Positions 48,758 through 62,924 of a DNA stretch of 64,000 nt are shown one piece after another. Numbering within the stretch: position 1 is the first letter of the stretch; each line of letters starts with the position of its first letter. The DNA is taken from assembly GCA_024734555.1 (NCBI GenBank), contig JANPWX010000077.1, positions 802,271 to 866,270 on the forward strand, given 5' to 3'. Below the pieces are notes generated by a model. It was given only the letters and a program-made list of their open reading frames with translations, was not told the DNA's origin and did no database searches. The stretch comes from Trochalopteron elliotii. Taxonomy: Eukaryota; Chordata; Aves; Passeriformes; Leiothrichidae. Both the position numbers and the translations under genes were made by a program.

Positions 48758-51320
48758 CAAATATTCTCTTTGATTTACCCAAAATTATTTTTAATGGAAA
48801 ACATATTTTTTTTCTGTGGTGTTCTTCCATATTTGTAAAACTGTGGCTATCACGTGGGACACTGATTAGTATAATTGCAATATTACCATCCTTATATTTT
48901 CAGTACATGACATTAGATGTACCTAAACAGAGTCTACAGACATGGATCATATTTAAATCCTCTTCAATATCTTTTGCACTACCACTGTAAATTAGATTTC
49001 TGTACCTCCCTTATTGTTTTTTATTTATTTTCCTGAATTTTCAGGGAATGAGGAGAGGTTAAGTTTTGTAGCTATAATCTGACATTATCTTTAAGACACC
49101 AAAATGAAAAAACTCATTAATGTGCACCTTTTGAATGCTTTCCCTCCATTATTATATCATGTTCTCTTTATAATGGGGATGATCAAAAATATGATTTCCT
49201 AAACTGGTACTGACAACAATGACATGCAATTTAAAAACATCAAATTTTTTGCCATAATTTTACTCCTACTTTCCTTTTTATTCCATAGTAACTACAATTT
49301 TTTAATTCAGGCATTTAACAGTTACAATAAGTATCCTGCAACCTTCTGGGTTTACTTCACATTGGCCAAGGACTTCTCAAACTCTTTCTGATCCCAGACA
49401 TTCTGGGCTTATTAAAAACCATATAATTATGACTTTTAGATTGTAGCTAAATTATCTGAACTTGGTTTCAATATGTAATAGTAATTATGTTTGTTTCATT
49501 AATGTAACAATCTTCATCTGGCTTGTTTCACAGCATGCCTCATTCTAGGATATACCTTCTTGAAAGTAATTAAAATCTTGCCCATACTCACATTTCTTTT
49601 TCAGCCTTTCCACAGACACATGAAAAGTGTACCATCACAGCTGAGTTTTTTATTTATCTCCTAAGTCACTGATTTCCCACTAAACCCTAAAGCAAGTCAA
49701 TAAACAACTGAAGACTGAACACAAAGTAAATACCCAATACTCTTGTCTGTGGGTGAATTCTCACTGGAGTGGTATTGATTATATTATTCATCCTGATGTT
49801 TCTGCATGAGGTATCACTAAAATCATTGACTCAGTGACACATCTGACATAATATCACTAGTGGACACAGAAGAATTAAGTCACATTTCTGACACTGATAA
49901 ATTAAAGACATCTAAAGGATTATCCATCAGGAATCAATATGATAGTAGTGTCAGGAGAAAGCTGTAATTCCCATAATCATTTTGCCTATTTGACATTGTA
50001 GAATATATGGCAAGTTTGTATTCAGAATGCAGAAATCATTCTGTTGATGTCATTTTTCCTGTCCAACATCTTACAGGTTTCTGTTCCCTCATTTCCTTGA
50101 AATTTCCTGATTCGAGTTTTGACATTTAAAGTAATAAATCCTGTGGGTTTACCTGTCAGATGGACTTATATAATTAATATCTGTTTTTCCAGAAAAAAAC
50201 TAGCATTTATATGTTTTCTTTTTATTTTTTTCTTTTTTTCTTTTATTAACCTAAAACAACAAAATGGAAGAGAAGATTGGAGAAGCACACAGTTCTTGCC
50301 TAAAGCAACAGTTACCTTTTTTACTGTCTTCTGCCCATATTAAGTTTCTCTTCTAAAAAGCATTGATGGTCCATATTTTTCATTGGCTGCTAATCTGAGC
50401 ACTCCCCAAAAGCCTTCCAATCCCCTGGTAAATTAACCACCATGTCCTGGGCTAACTCAGCACAGTACAGCCATCTCTGGACAGAAAAACATTGTATTTT
50501 GCAACTACAAATACACAAACTGGCCAATTTCTTCCAGTCATTATTACACATTTTGAGGAGAGCAAGCGACCCTCTCATAAAAACCCACAAATACAGTACA
50601 TTTTTATTTTTGTAGACCCTGTTCAAGATGATAACTATATTCCATTTTTATGTTCATTCTATCAAATATGATGTCCCCAAGAAGAAAGAAAACTGAGGGC
50701 CTCTGGAGATGGATGCCAGACATGCCAGACTTCACATTGCTGAAATTTGGTAGTTTGATTTAATTTAGCTATATTTATGTGCCTGCAATGAAATGCAGTA
50801 GGGTTTTTTGACTCAAAATATTTACTTCACAAGTTCAAACTACTCCAGTGAAACAGGAAACTATTTAACAATTTAATCTCATTTAAGTCAAAATAAAGCC
50901 TAGGATCAACTTAATGCAGTAAATTTTAAAGCATTTGGGGATAGTTCATTGAGGTTTGGAATTTAAAGAAAAATTATGAACATACTTCTAGAAAAAATAT
51001 TGGTACCTCCATAATTTTTATGTAATTCATGACACCTGGATAATGCATTTCACTGGAAATTAAACAGCAGTTTTTCATTTCAAATATCCCCGTGACCAGG
51101 AAGAAACTTCATAAGTTTTTCATTCATTTTTAAATATAAATGTTGATCTGTACAGTTCAAGAATGATATGTCAGATATGATATGCCAGGAGAAGATAATT
51201 GTGAGGCAATGGGATAATTAAAACTGATAAGATGACTGTTACATCCCACTGCACTCATTGTTTTGTTTGAGAAGATAATAATTCTTATTTTTTAATTAAA
51301 AGCTGATTAAATGTGTAGAG
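48758..51320. other. AT-rich noncoding stretch
   Basis: Only short frames under 80 codons without motifs occur here. I see no repeats of note, RNA genes or regulatory elements. Confidence 0.6.
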
Positions 51321-51326
51321 GTAGTC

Positions 51327-51829
51327 TATGAGTGGTTTCTTCCTGGGGAGCTGCTTACTGGCAAGCAGTAAACCCCAGACCAACCGAGACAGTTTGTGTG
51401 AGTTCCCCAGATCAGCTGGCTCAGTGTGGATAAGGCTGTGAATGAAGAGCGGACTTCTGCTGTGGGTTTGGAAGGTGTTTATTCCGTGCAGCTCCACGTG
51501 CAAAAAGCACGGCCTGGCCTGTCCTTCTCCCATTTGTACCCCAGGACACAGCCTGGGGCAGCTGGAGAATGCGGGCCAATGGATGGAAAGGGGTTGGGTG
51601 TTCCAGAGGGGGACACATAACTCAACAATTGAAGAGGGCCGGTGTCTGAGCACCTGGCCGAATGGGAGATGATCTTCCTCAAGTTACCAGGGTGATTGAC
51701 AAGGGGCTCCCCTCTGGGAGATACCATGGGGGTTTGGAAATGGGTGAAGGGATTTAGGAAGGAACATACCAACACAAAATAAATAAAATACATATAAAAC
51801 TTTGAAAGGCTCAATCATGCATTGCAACA
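51327..51829 (-). mobile_element. Solo LTR, copy 3 (ERVK-like, 503 bp)
   Basis: Same family as the LTRs at 22.6 and 23.2 kb, and closest to the latter: both have CCAACCGAGACAGTTTGTGTG and CAGATCAGCTGGCTCAGTG. The minus-strand AATAAA is at 51478-51483. A perfect 6-bp target duplication, GTAGTC, lies at 51321-51326 and 51830-51835. The minus strand begins TGTTGCAATG and ends CTCATA, so the terminal CA has mutated to TA. No internal retroviral sequence remains. The frames over it, including the 122-codon minus-strand one, are spurious. Confidence 0.92.
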
Positions 51830-51835
51830 GTAGTC

Positions 51836-54800
51836 AATTCCTCCAAGAGATGGATTATTTTCTCCTTCACATGCTGAATTGTGTGTTATTTTCTTCACAA
51901 TTTTGACAACTGTTTTTGAAATCTTTCCTTAGCATGTAACTTACTGGAACAACACTGCAGGCTGTGAGGATCCGTGAGTGATATATTCATCAAATGTATA
52001 AAGATGATGCTATAACAAGGAAGAATTGTTTGATTTGATCAACTTTGATTGTTACATATTTAACCAAATGCAAGAAAACAAGCATGATACCAGAAGTATG
52101 GTGTCTGAAATCATTCTGCTTGAATAACAAATAGAGACCTTTGCATGCCCAACATTAGATGTACTTGATGCCTTCCCAAAGAAAAAGATGGCCCTGTTTT
52201 GACCTTATTGCTCTTTCGAAATCCATACCTATAGCCACCATCACTTGCATAATATTTCTGGGTATTTGAAGTAGTTAATAACAAAAACTACCTATTTCAA
52301 ATGTTATTATATAAAGAAGAAATTTGCATTAAGAAGATTTATCCTAGAAAATGCATTCTGATTATTAAAATTCACAATGTATTCCATTATATTTGACTAT
52401 TTTTGCAAAATTAAGTGGGGAATAGGTGTATCTGAAATGAAGCATATAAACTATGAACATCCCTTGAGCTTTTTTGAGAGAAACATGTTGAGAACTTTTC
52501 ATGTGCAAGTTATTTCACTTAAGAGTGTTTGATTTCTGTTATAACCAGACTGTCTACAGCCAAAAAACAAACAAACAAAAAAAGCCTTGTACATACAACA
52601 TCTGTTTTTTGTTTGGGTTTTTTTGCATATTTTAATGTGTGGTATGTAACAGCCACTGCAGAGAAGAAAGAGAATTTCATAGCTCCCTGAAGAGAAATAT
52701 AGTGCATCAGATATCAAAAAGGTAAATATTAATGCTGCTGCCCAGCATAAAAACTTAGACACAGCAATAGAAATACAACTTCTTCATTGAAAGATCTATT
52801 TTTTTTTCCTCAAACAGAGAAGGAAAAAGAAGGGAGATGTCAGCATGGGACAGATCAATTATGCTAAGCTTTGGAGGAGAATATTGACTATAAAAATCGG
52901 GAATTCCAGCCTAAGAGAAGCAGAAGAATTTATGCAGTTGCATAAGTAAAATAAAGCGGGTTTTTTATCAGTCTTACTTGTATCCATATTGCTTGTGTGT
53001 GGGATCAGTGGAGTAACGGTCCAGACAGGTCAGCAGAGACAGACATTTTCTCCCATGACTATCAGTAAGACTGCAGGTTCCCAAGCATGCAGTGAAGTAC
53101 CAGAATATAGAATCAAACTTCAAGGGCCACGCAGAGGTTTTGCTTCCAATCAGATCACAATGGGCTTGACCTCTCATAAGGAATAAAGAAATCCTTAAGA
53201 AATAATAAATGGTCATCCCTCATGCTGTGTACCCCAGAGGTGGAACAGTTAAGGATCTGAATTCCATCCTTACTTTGCTCTACTGAAGGGAAACATGCAG
53301 GGGTGTTTGAGTATTTGGGTTTTAAAAGATTCTGGGAAAATTTTGTCTGGGGGCATTTGCTCTATCTGGGACTAGAGAATTAGAAAGAAGACACTTGTGA
53401 TCTGAGCAGCTTTTAATAAAATAATAAATAACAATAACAATAAAATAATAATGGGGTTTTATTATTATATACTATTTAGATAACTATAAATTAAGTATAA
53501 TTTTAAAATTAATATCTGCTCTTTTCTCAGTGTAGGAAGATTTTATATTAATTTCAATATTGAAGATAATTGAGGGTTTTTTTATGGGTAATTTTTTCAG
53601 TAAGATGTTAATGCTAGAATTAAAAATTAAGACTCAAAAATCTTAATTTTTCAAGTCACTAAACCAGTTTATTACTTTGGTTTGGAAAGTAAGTAGGGGT
53701 TACTTTCAAATGACAATATCAAGAATTGTCATTTGTAATTTTTTCAGTAACGTTTACAAGGCTTACTTTGCAAAATTGCATTAAAATAATATTAAAAAAA
53801 AAAGGCACTGAATACAATTGTGAGTTTTTTCTTGATTTTAGCTTCTAATTCTCTTTCATCAACTGAGAATAAAACTGTACTGACACATTACAAGTCACAT
53901 GTCTTCTTAATGGAACAACCTTTCCAGCTGTCTTGTTTGAGTTTGAAAAAAAAGAACAATAGTAGATGCTCTATATAACACTGAGCTGATGTATGACTTT
54001 TTAAAAGCTTCCATCACATGAGCATAATGTTTACAAGATGAATTGTGACAATGCATTTCAAGCTAATTCTGTTCTATGGAAAATGTAATTACAGTTTTTT
54101 CTCTTTTTCCAAGTAATAATAGCTTTCATAAGAAAGAAAAGAGGGGGAAAAAAGAGTGTTAGAAACCATTGCATTAAGACTATATTGAAAAACCTAACAG
54201 CTCTACAGCCTGTGGTATTTCATGCTTCTCAGGCAGTGAGTGGCTAATGAAGGGAAATCCTCATCCACAGTTCATTCAAGACAATGGAACTGTTCCCACA
54301 GACTTCATTTCTGTTTGATGTGAAACCTTTTAAATAAGACATCTATCAGATTTCTGTCTGTATAAGTACTGAATTTTAAAATAAATTTGCTTTTATACTC
54401 ATTGCAACTCTTGCTGAATAGAACTCTCATTTGCTGGCTTTCAAATTTAACTTTGTATTTGATTCCATCCATATTTGCAACTCCCAGTGTTCTGTACACT
54501 GCTAGATAACTTCTATGTTGTGCTGAATTTAGTATCAAGGCATACAGCCCATAAAGTGTGAATAAAAAAACTGTGTATATAAGCTAAACTCTAAGCAGTT
54601 GTAGAGTGTATCTTTTTTTAAGAAAGAAAAGAAAATGCTTTGTACAGAGTAATTTTCATTAAATCTGTACTCATTACTTGTTCCACGAGCTATATCTCAT
54701 CTGTTGCTATTTTGGGAGTGTTTTAGTAGGTTTCTGGTTCTGGCACAGATTACTGCTGAATATACACTTTCCAAACTTTGTATGGGAAGAGAACATCAAA

Positions 54801-57800
54801 AGAATGTTAACTATTGGATATATTGCAATAACATTTAAAACTGTACAGAAACCCTTTAATTATAAGGTAAAAATTGTAGTGCTGAATAATTCAATGCCAT
54901 TAACCAAATAGCAGTGAACTACACAAATTTGCTTTTGGTTTTCATTGCTGCAGCATACCTAACAAAATATATATCTTGTGAAGTGAAAGGAAAGGGTTAA
55001 AATTATTTTACCAACATCTTACACTTTATCTCTTTCTTTGCAGTTCTTAATATATTCTTGAAAACTATTTCTAGGGAAGAGTTCAGATAACAGAAGGCTG
55101 AGCAGATGGTCTTTTCCAACTTTATAGTTCCAGAAAAAACAAGGGCCCTCATTGCTGCTGACATCTGAAGTTGATGCAAGAAGATGCCTACCATGTCAGA
55201 CAAAAAATGTAACAGCTAGTCAGACCCATGATCAGGCAGCTTGGCACTTGCTGACAGCAGTTTGTCCATGTGTTGGAATCAGAAGAAAAAATAAACCTAA
55301 ATCATACGACTGCTTAAAAATCTGTTCATTTACTTTCCTTTTTCTGTTATTAAATTTTCTTTCATAAATGAATAAACCCACGAAAAATACGATGTGGTTT
55401 AACAGAAAAAGACAGAAATATATTAAAACTTAAAATTTGACATCAAGCAATTCATATTCATAGATCTGAGTTTGCACTAGAAGTGGTGTACAAAAGGTAT
55501 TTCCTTAATACTCAAAGTTCTGTCAATTGTATACCTTAAAACACAACTAAGTGCAAAACCATACCATATTATCAAGAATATTTAAATAATGTCTTAATAT
55601 CTACTACCTAAGAGGCAGTACTGCATTTCTGTCTTTTAAAGATGAGGATTTTCTTTTATGTTAAAATAAGGGATCCCACCATCCTAAGCAATTATAACTT
55701 GACACAATATCATATTAGCACAGGTGAGACAATATTATTTCCTTTAATTCTCAACAAAATAAAATAAAGGTTTACTAGTACCACATGGCAAGTGGAATGT
55801 CACCTTATCTATGGTTCTACTACTTTTTACTATATTCTCTGAAACTGTTATGAAAGTGATGGCTTCTCTCTCACTCAAGGCACTAACATAAATTAGATTG
55901 TCATAAATTAGATTATCATGCACAAACAGCCAAATACAGAGGTACTACCAGAGAGATGGCAGCAGCTATTCACATTAACATAGATTTTTAACCAAAGTGT
56001 TCTGCATTCTTATCCAAGTAGATTCTTATTAACAAAAATTGACTCATATTTCCTTAATCTAAGAAAGTGGCTTGGTCAATTGACTGGTAATAAGAAAAGA
56101 ATACTTCTTTTGCTACTCTTCAAGCAAGAAAATCTAGAAGGGTCCTAATAGGAATGCCTGGCAGCTGTTCAGGGATTTGATTCAATGGATAGTAGCAGGC
56201 TAAGAAAAAAAGATTATTTATTTATTTATTTATTTATTTTTGTCCCCACTCTCCCAAAATGTCTTAGTCTAAGGAACTGTACCTGAAACATCAGCTTTTT
56301 TCCCTTGGAAAAGCTCATGTGCATTCAGAAGAGCAAATCTCATCTAAGAGTCTGTCCTTCTTTTGTCAGTTTGCTAGACTTATGTTGAAGGGTGAAGTCA
56401 GAAGTTAATCCTTTTCCTTAGCAAATTTTCAACTATTTCTTTTTAATTGTAGTTAAAGCTCTAAGAAATTCTAACATTACATCGATTTGTCTTCTTCTCA
56501 TCTTTGCACTAGGTTTAAACTAATATACATAAACAAAAGTTAATTTCTACATGGGAACATAACTGTCCTTTTTCATTATTGAAAATCTCAGACATGTGAT
56601 GCTTAGACAATGCTCAAAAGTTCTTCAGGAAATATATTTGAAACAGGACCATCATCCACTTAAGCACAGAACTCAAGAGAGTCTCTCTCCTCTGTGCTAT
56701 CATATTAGCAATCCCTGTCACAGGTTTACTGAAGGCTGGTGCTTGTCACTATCACATTTAAAGATTATTCTTGAATATCACCACAGAATTTTCTAGAAAC
56801 TTGCTTTTTTCAATTTTAAATTTGTTCACCTCATTTATATATCCGTTTGTCTGAAGACAAACTAGAGGGCTTTTACTGTGACAGTGTGATTCTTCTCCCT
56901 CTGAAAAATGCACTGTATTATTAAGTAAAGCTGTTCATTAATTGTTCTGCTCCTTTATCTTGTCTGAACCACAGATAAATAAATATTTATTAATTTCCCT
57001 TGTGTAAATATTTTATATTGTTAAATTCATGTAAAACATGGGTCTATTATTTTTAAAGTCTTAGCATACTAATTCAGAAATAGTGGTGGAGACTAAACCC
57101 TTTCATTTCCAATTTGGTTGCTTTCCCAATTGTTATATTCTATACAAATTATATTCGTATTTACTAATTCAAACTCACAAATGATAATTTCAAGTGAGAT
57201 TTTACCTTGAGTTTTAGCTGAAATAATTGGCTATTTTTTAAGGGAGTCCTTAACAAGGAGAAGATAAGAATAATAATCACTTTAAGAAATAAAAGTACTC
57301 TATGAACTATAATTAATCAGCTTTCGTAACATTCATGAAATGCTAACGTTATGATAATTTAGTATGTTTTTGTAGTACATTAAGTCAGAATGAACATTTC
57401 TAGAAGAAACATTTTCACTTTTGTGTGTAATACCACTAGACACATGGATAAAATTTTAGCAAAGATGGATAAGTTTGCATACCGAGAAAGTATGTGACAT
57501 GCTTGTAGACTGAAGAAATCAGTGGCATATGGGAGTAAATCTGATGAAAATATTTCTAGTCATATGCTTCAGTAACCCGACTCAGTGAGCCAGATTAAAA
57601 ATATCTGCTAATGCTGCAACTAACTGATTTACAAGTACATATTTATGGCATACTGAAGGGCAGCTCAGTGCTGTGGTACAGAGAGTGAATAGATTGGGTT
57701 AATTTTTTTTTTTCTATTTTTGCCTACTATGTTAAATTAAGCAAGTTATTTTGAGGACTTTTCATGATGATTTTGAAGTTCTAATGTCAAAAATGGTTTT

Positions 57801-59039
57801 GAGTACCACATTCTCAGTTCTAATCATCTTAGTATTCTAAAACCTTTTCTTAATTATTTTTTGCTGTCAGATATGTGCTGGAAGCATGGATGACATGAAG
57901 GACAAAGGAAAAAAACTTTTTTTTTGACTGTTTGCTTTTGGAGAATTATGGTTAGCTTTCTTCATTAGAAAATTAGTTTCATTAATTTGAATTCCTTTCT
58001 CAAAAAATACTTAATGAAGTTATACTACTTCATAATTCATTAATAAAATTATGCTACTCCAAAAAAGGCAGACAAAATGGTTCCCTCAGAAATCAGGGAT
58101 GTTCCTAACAAGAAAGAGATGTGTATTCACTGTCTTTTCACTTTGGCAAGAAATGGATTACAGACCTGGGGTTTTTTTTAATTTATCCTGAAATTTGCCA
58201 TTTATTATTCCTCAAAAACAGGACTTGACTTTGACCATAGCTGGGAGTCAATGTTTTTCTACATTAACTTCATCCAGATGCATCTTGTTGTCTAGACAGC
58301 TAGACAGTCTTAACCTAAAAAAGGGTAATTTAACCAGCGGAAAGGTCAGGAATTAGCTAACAGAGAGAAACAAAAGATTACAAGTTAAATAATTATAAAT
58401 GCATCCTAGCATATGCTCAGCTGTAGGTATCATTCCTAGTACTTTAATAGTTTTTGCTTTCAAATTTTTAATGTTCTATTACACAGTAGTGGCTAGGGTT
58501 GAACAAATATTGTTTGAAGGATTTCCTGTGTTCCGAATGTCTCACATAATAACTCATATCTCTCTCTTACCTTGATTATGGGTGTTTATTAAACATAAAA
58601 TTACCATTTATAGCTCTATCAGGAGTTTTATTTCTTTGAAAGTGATTTCACATTCCAGCTTTGCAAACAAGCAGTCATTAATACATGAACTGTTGTGCTT
58701 TTAACTACTGTTATTTTCTACTCTGAACTGTTTATTTTCTATTTCTGGGATACTTTTCAATTTCATCTTGGACATGCACATGTTGTTTAACCTGATTAGT
58801 GTTGGCACAATACCAGGTTTGTAATAAGATTACTCTTTAACAGATAAACACATCCTTCACCAACAGCATTGTATAAGCTCTGTGAACTATTCTCAGTGAA
58901 CAGTAGCCTTTGCTGGGATTCCCGTATCATATATGGGTCCTGTGACTATCAAGGCATGGATCTTACCACCTAAGTTCCTGAAGATATGTGAAAATGAATA
59001 TACCATAAATTGCTGATTCATCTGACTTTTTCAGGAATC
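51836..59039. other. AT-rich noncoding stretch
   Basis: No gene is supported; frames stay under 90 codons. Apart from a TTTA microsatellite and a 15-bp tandem duplication (CATAAATTAGATTGT and CATAAATTAGATTAT near 55887-55916), I recognise nothing. Confidence 0.6.
56214..56239. repeat. (TTTA)n microsatellite
   Basis: Five to six uninterrupted ATTT units, preceded by an A-rich stretch and followed by TTTTTGTCCCC. Confidence 0.92.
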
Positions 59040-59260
59040 ACGTTCAGCCACTCATCAGTTTAGTGTCATCTGCAAAATTGCTGAGTCATCATCCAGACCC
59101 TTAGCAAAGATAATTCAGGTATTTATATACATCAATGAGATCTCCCTCCTCCAAGCCTTATCTTCTCTACATTGAACAGTACCAACACCCTCAGCCTTCA
59201 CTCAGTCATCTCTGTGAATCTGGGTGCAGCCTCACCAGTGCAGAGCAGAAGGCCTCAGAG
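59040..59260 (-). repeat. Rearranged CR1 LINE fragments
   Basis: Two minus-strand CR1 pieces lie side by side. TCATCTGCAAAATTGCTGAG near 59068 corresponds to the part of ORF2 that encodes the FADD region. GATCTCCCTCCTCCAAGCC with TCTTCTCTACATTGAACAG near 59139-59180, and CCTCACCAGTGCAGAG near 59230, belong to the 3' part. For a single minus-strand copy the 3' part should come first, so the order is not that of one intact insertion. Both pieces are strongly diverged. Confidence 0.65.
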
Positions 59261-61709
59261 ACCAGATTAGTGTGCTAGTGTCTTGGATTTGAAAGTGAAG
59301 TGCCAATTAACCAAGTCTTGTCTGCTGAAATGATTGCTTATCAACCCAAAACTCACCTCAGTCTCAATCAGCAATTCAAGCACTGCCAACAGTAAAAGTC
59401 AGTTACATTTTCTAGTTACCTCCAATTTGACTTTTAAGTTTTACAAAGCATCAAATTCAGGGTGTCCAAGTTTTCCCAGATATGCCTTTGGAAGACAAAA
59501 AGCACTTGTCTTCCTTTGGGAGACTGACCTCGACTCTACTTAAGACACAAAGATTGTTCTGAGCACTGATGCCAATGGATTCAGCACTATGGGAGCAGCA
59601 GCCAATTTTTCTGTAATTGAGTACTGATTTGAACTGAATCCAGACCTTTGTCTGTTCATTTGAGTTTATGGATCTTCCATTTCTGGTTCCATGGAAACCC
59701 ACATTCAATAACCGTCATAAGGGGGGCTGCAAGTCAACTCTTTAAATCAGGACTTTGGAATATTTTAAGACTGGTAAAATGACTAAAATATGAGTAAAAG
59801 CCATTTGAGATTATTTGCTTTTGGCAAACAAAAAAAAAAAATACACATCTTTATATTTGCTGATACATGATCTATTATTGATTGACTTAAATGTAACTGG
59901 AGTGAGACTATATTTTGTGTGACCACTAAATGAAATTTGACATATAAATTTTGATGCCATTTTTCCTGTCATATTTTACAATGAGAGTGCTTTAAACTAT
60001 CATCCAAAAAAACCTAACTACAGGGATGCTGCTATTCTTGTAAAATCCCATACACAAAAAACTGGGATGAAACCTGAAAATGAAATGGGATTGTCTGAGG
60101 CAGTTAGAGACCTTGGATATCATGTAGCTTTTGACCTGTAATTTTGCATTATTTCACTTGTTCAATTTACTGCAAAGTTTCTGACAGTAATGGAAAATTG
60201 TGTCCATCATCTAGGTATTATTTTCTCTCCTTTGGAATATAGGGGACGACAGTTTATTTTAGAATATTCTACAGGTACCTGAAAAATTAGAGAAGGGGTG
60301 GTATTGATTAAATTCTAGAAAACCTCATCTCTTTGATGACACTCCTAAATCTCAAAAAAAATGAAGAATTTACTGAGCTTCTGGTTTGCAATAACTGCTT
60401 AACAGATATGACAAGAAAATTTGTTAGCTATTAACAATTAAAATTTTGACAAATACTTGACAAATTGAAACATAATTGAATAATATATATCTATATGGGA
60501 AGAACATAAGTTAAGTTCCCATTTTAAGTGTTTGGCTCTCAAGTTATATATACCTAAGGCAAACTAATAGCATATTACCATCAGAGAAAAATAATGAATT
60601 ATAATTTTAAACAACTAAGAACTAGACATTTATCCTAGCTGCCCAGAAATTTGCAAAGTAACTGAAAACTAAAATGTGTCTTGAAAATGCCAGAGGTTGT
60701 CTTGAAGAGTTTTTCAAGTATTTATGGTGACCAAAACCTGTCTTCTTCAACATGAATATAACTATGACAACTTCTCAGAGCAGGAAGTAGCAAAAAGATA
60801 TTTTTCTCTTTTAAATTTTTTCCACTTTCCTAAACAGTTAAGATTCCTGAATTTCAGTGTTTCAATCATGTTTTCTGATAGAATTTTTTCTTCACAAATA
60901 ATTTAGTGATATTGCTAGATACAATAATATGTGTATAAGTGAGAATGTTCCCTGTACATCATTGGAAAGTTAAAAACTGCAAGCAAGTGTTTAATGATAA
61001 GGCTTCTACTTTTTGTTTCCTTTTTTTTTTCTTTTTTCTAAATGAATTACATCGTAAGATTATTTACTTTTTTTTTCCTAACACATTTGATTTTAGTCAT
61101 CACACTGTCTATACTGAATAAATAAGGAAAATTGCATAGGCTGAGCAAATGTTTCTCATGAAAAAATCTTACAGAAATCCAAATATAACAAAAAACATTA
61201 AAATAGTAGTATTTAATGAATCACATTTGTAACACATCTAGACAATATTTATCTAGAGCAAGTCTGAGAAACAAGTACATTGGGAAAAAGATGTGATAAA
61301 TGTGTTCAAAATCACCATTCTTTCTCTATACTAATTATGTCAGAGATTTTCTTCCAATGAATTTAGATATAATACACAAAATATTCAAACACTTTTTTTG
61401 TTTGTTTTTGTCTCTAATTTTCATGAAGTCAAGAAAAAACCTCAAACAGGCATCAAGTCCCCTTTCATCAACACTTTTTTTTTCTTTAGTCTTACAAGTG
61501 ATGTGTTACTATTGCTGCACTTTTCAGCTCTTCTCCCAGCTGAAAGTAATGCACTGACTGAAAATCCAATTATGTTCAGAAAAATTATTCTATTGCCATA
61601 GTTACTTTATGGGTATTCTCTACATAAGTGTTTGGTTCATAGTGAGAACCACCGTACACTAAATGTTTTTCACTACAAGATGTTGCTTAAACTTCTCCAA
61701 AACAGGAAT
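59261..61709. other. AT-rich noncoding stretch
   Basis: Short frames only, up to 85 codons, with no recognisable product. Several poly-T tracts occur near 61020, 61068 and 61476. Nothing else is recognised. Confidence 0.6.
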
Positions 61710-62205
61710 TACATTATGGAATGCTGCACCCAGCTCTTGAGCCCCCAAGGTAAGCAAGGCATTGACCTGTTGAAATGAGTCCAGAAGAGAGCTGAAAATT
61801 TAATCACAGGTTAGAAGTGCCTCTACTGTGGAGAAAGTCATTCAAGTTGAAGAGGGGAAGCCACTTTTCAGTACCTAAAAGGGACTTCAAGAAGGCTGCA
61901 GAGGGACTCTTTACAAGAGTATGTAGTGAAACAACAAGGGGGAATGGCCCTAAACTTAAAGAGGGTGGTTTAGATTAGATAAAAGGAAGAAATTCATTAC
62001 GGTGACAGTGGAGAGGTACTGGAACAGGCTGCCCAGAGAAGTTGTGGATGCCCCATCCCTGGAGGTGGTCAAGACAAGACTGAATGGGGCTTTGTGTAAC
62101 TTGGTCTAGTGTAAGTCTCCCTGCCCATGGGAGAGGCATTGGAACTGAATGATCTTTAAAGTGTCTTTCAACCCAAACCCTTCTCTGAATTGATGAGTCT
62201 GTGAA
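61710..62205 (+). repeat. CR1 LINE 3' end, about 500 bp
   Basis: A plus-strand CR1 with the blocks CTGCACCCAGCTCTTGAGCCC near 61723, TGACCTGTTGAAATGAGTCC near 61764, GTACCTAAAAGGGACTTCAAG near 61871, TTTAGATTAGATAAAAGGAAG near 61970, GGAACAGGCTGCCCAGAGAAG near 62021 and GTGGATGCCCCATCCCTGGAG near 62044. The tail GAATGATCTTTAAAGTGTC near 62146 precedes a corrupted terminus. The segment around 61820-61850 is replaced or rearranged relative to the consensus as I recall it. There is no coding capacity. Confidence 0.93.
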
Positions 62206-62924
62206 AATCAATTTGTTCATGAAAAAGCACAGTATGTTCTTCATTATAACACTGTTTAAGTCTTACCATGGAAAACTCAAAAGATTACATTTTACATTCT
62301 TATCTAATGATAAAGTAAAGAAAATGAGCAAATTAAAATTTTCAGTCATATTCCATATCTAAACAAAAGAGAATTTAATACATAAGTTCATAAAGTCTAT
62401 GATTTCCATTCATCCTCAAAAAGCAGTCAATTCAGCTACAGCACAGTTTAACATTTCCAAGAAGTCTGATCACCTTCAAAAGTTAAAACTTGGCAAAAGA
62501 CAACTTTCACTTGCAAAAGATTGCACTTAAAATTTCAATGGCCTTGATGAAAACTGAAGAACAGGAGTGACAAAAATGTATTTAAAGATGATTTGTTTTT
62601 GCCGTTTGATCTAGACTTTGCCTTAATGGTTTTGTTGTGATTTGCAGTTTCTGCTTTGTAATAATAGAGACCGTTACATCCAATGCATGTTAAATGTCTG
62701 CAGCATTACAAAAATCATTTCACAATATAAAGATATAAGAAAATAAGTGTTTTAAGTTATAAGGTGCAGAGGAAGAAGAAAACGTCATAATTTATTATAA
62801 ATTTTATTTATTATTTAGGACTAAGTTCCATCTGCCAGTTATTACACGTGCTGTTTCTTCTTTGAGATTCTACAAGAGATCTGTGTTTCTGAGGTGGAGA
62901 GGTATTTTTTCTAATGACAGGGAC
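62206..62924. other. Noncoding spacer between two CR1 fragments
   Basis: AT-rich DNA with no supportable gene or repeat. Confidence 0.55.

Noticed and set aside
51285..51653. 122-codon minus-strand frame
   Set aside because: Spans the end of solo LTR copy 3; noncoding LTR sequence.
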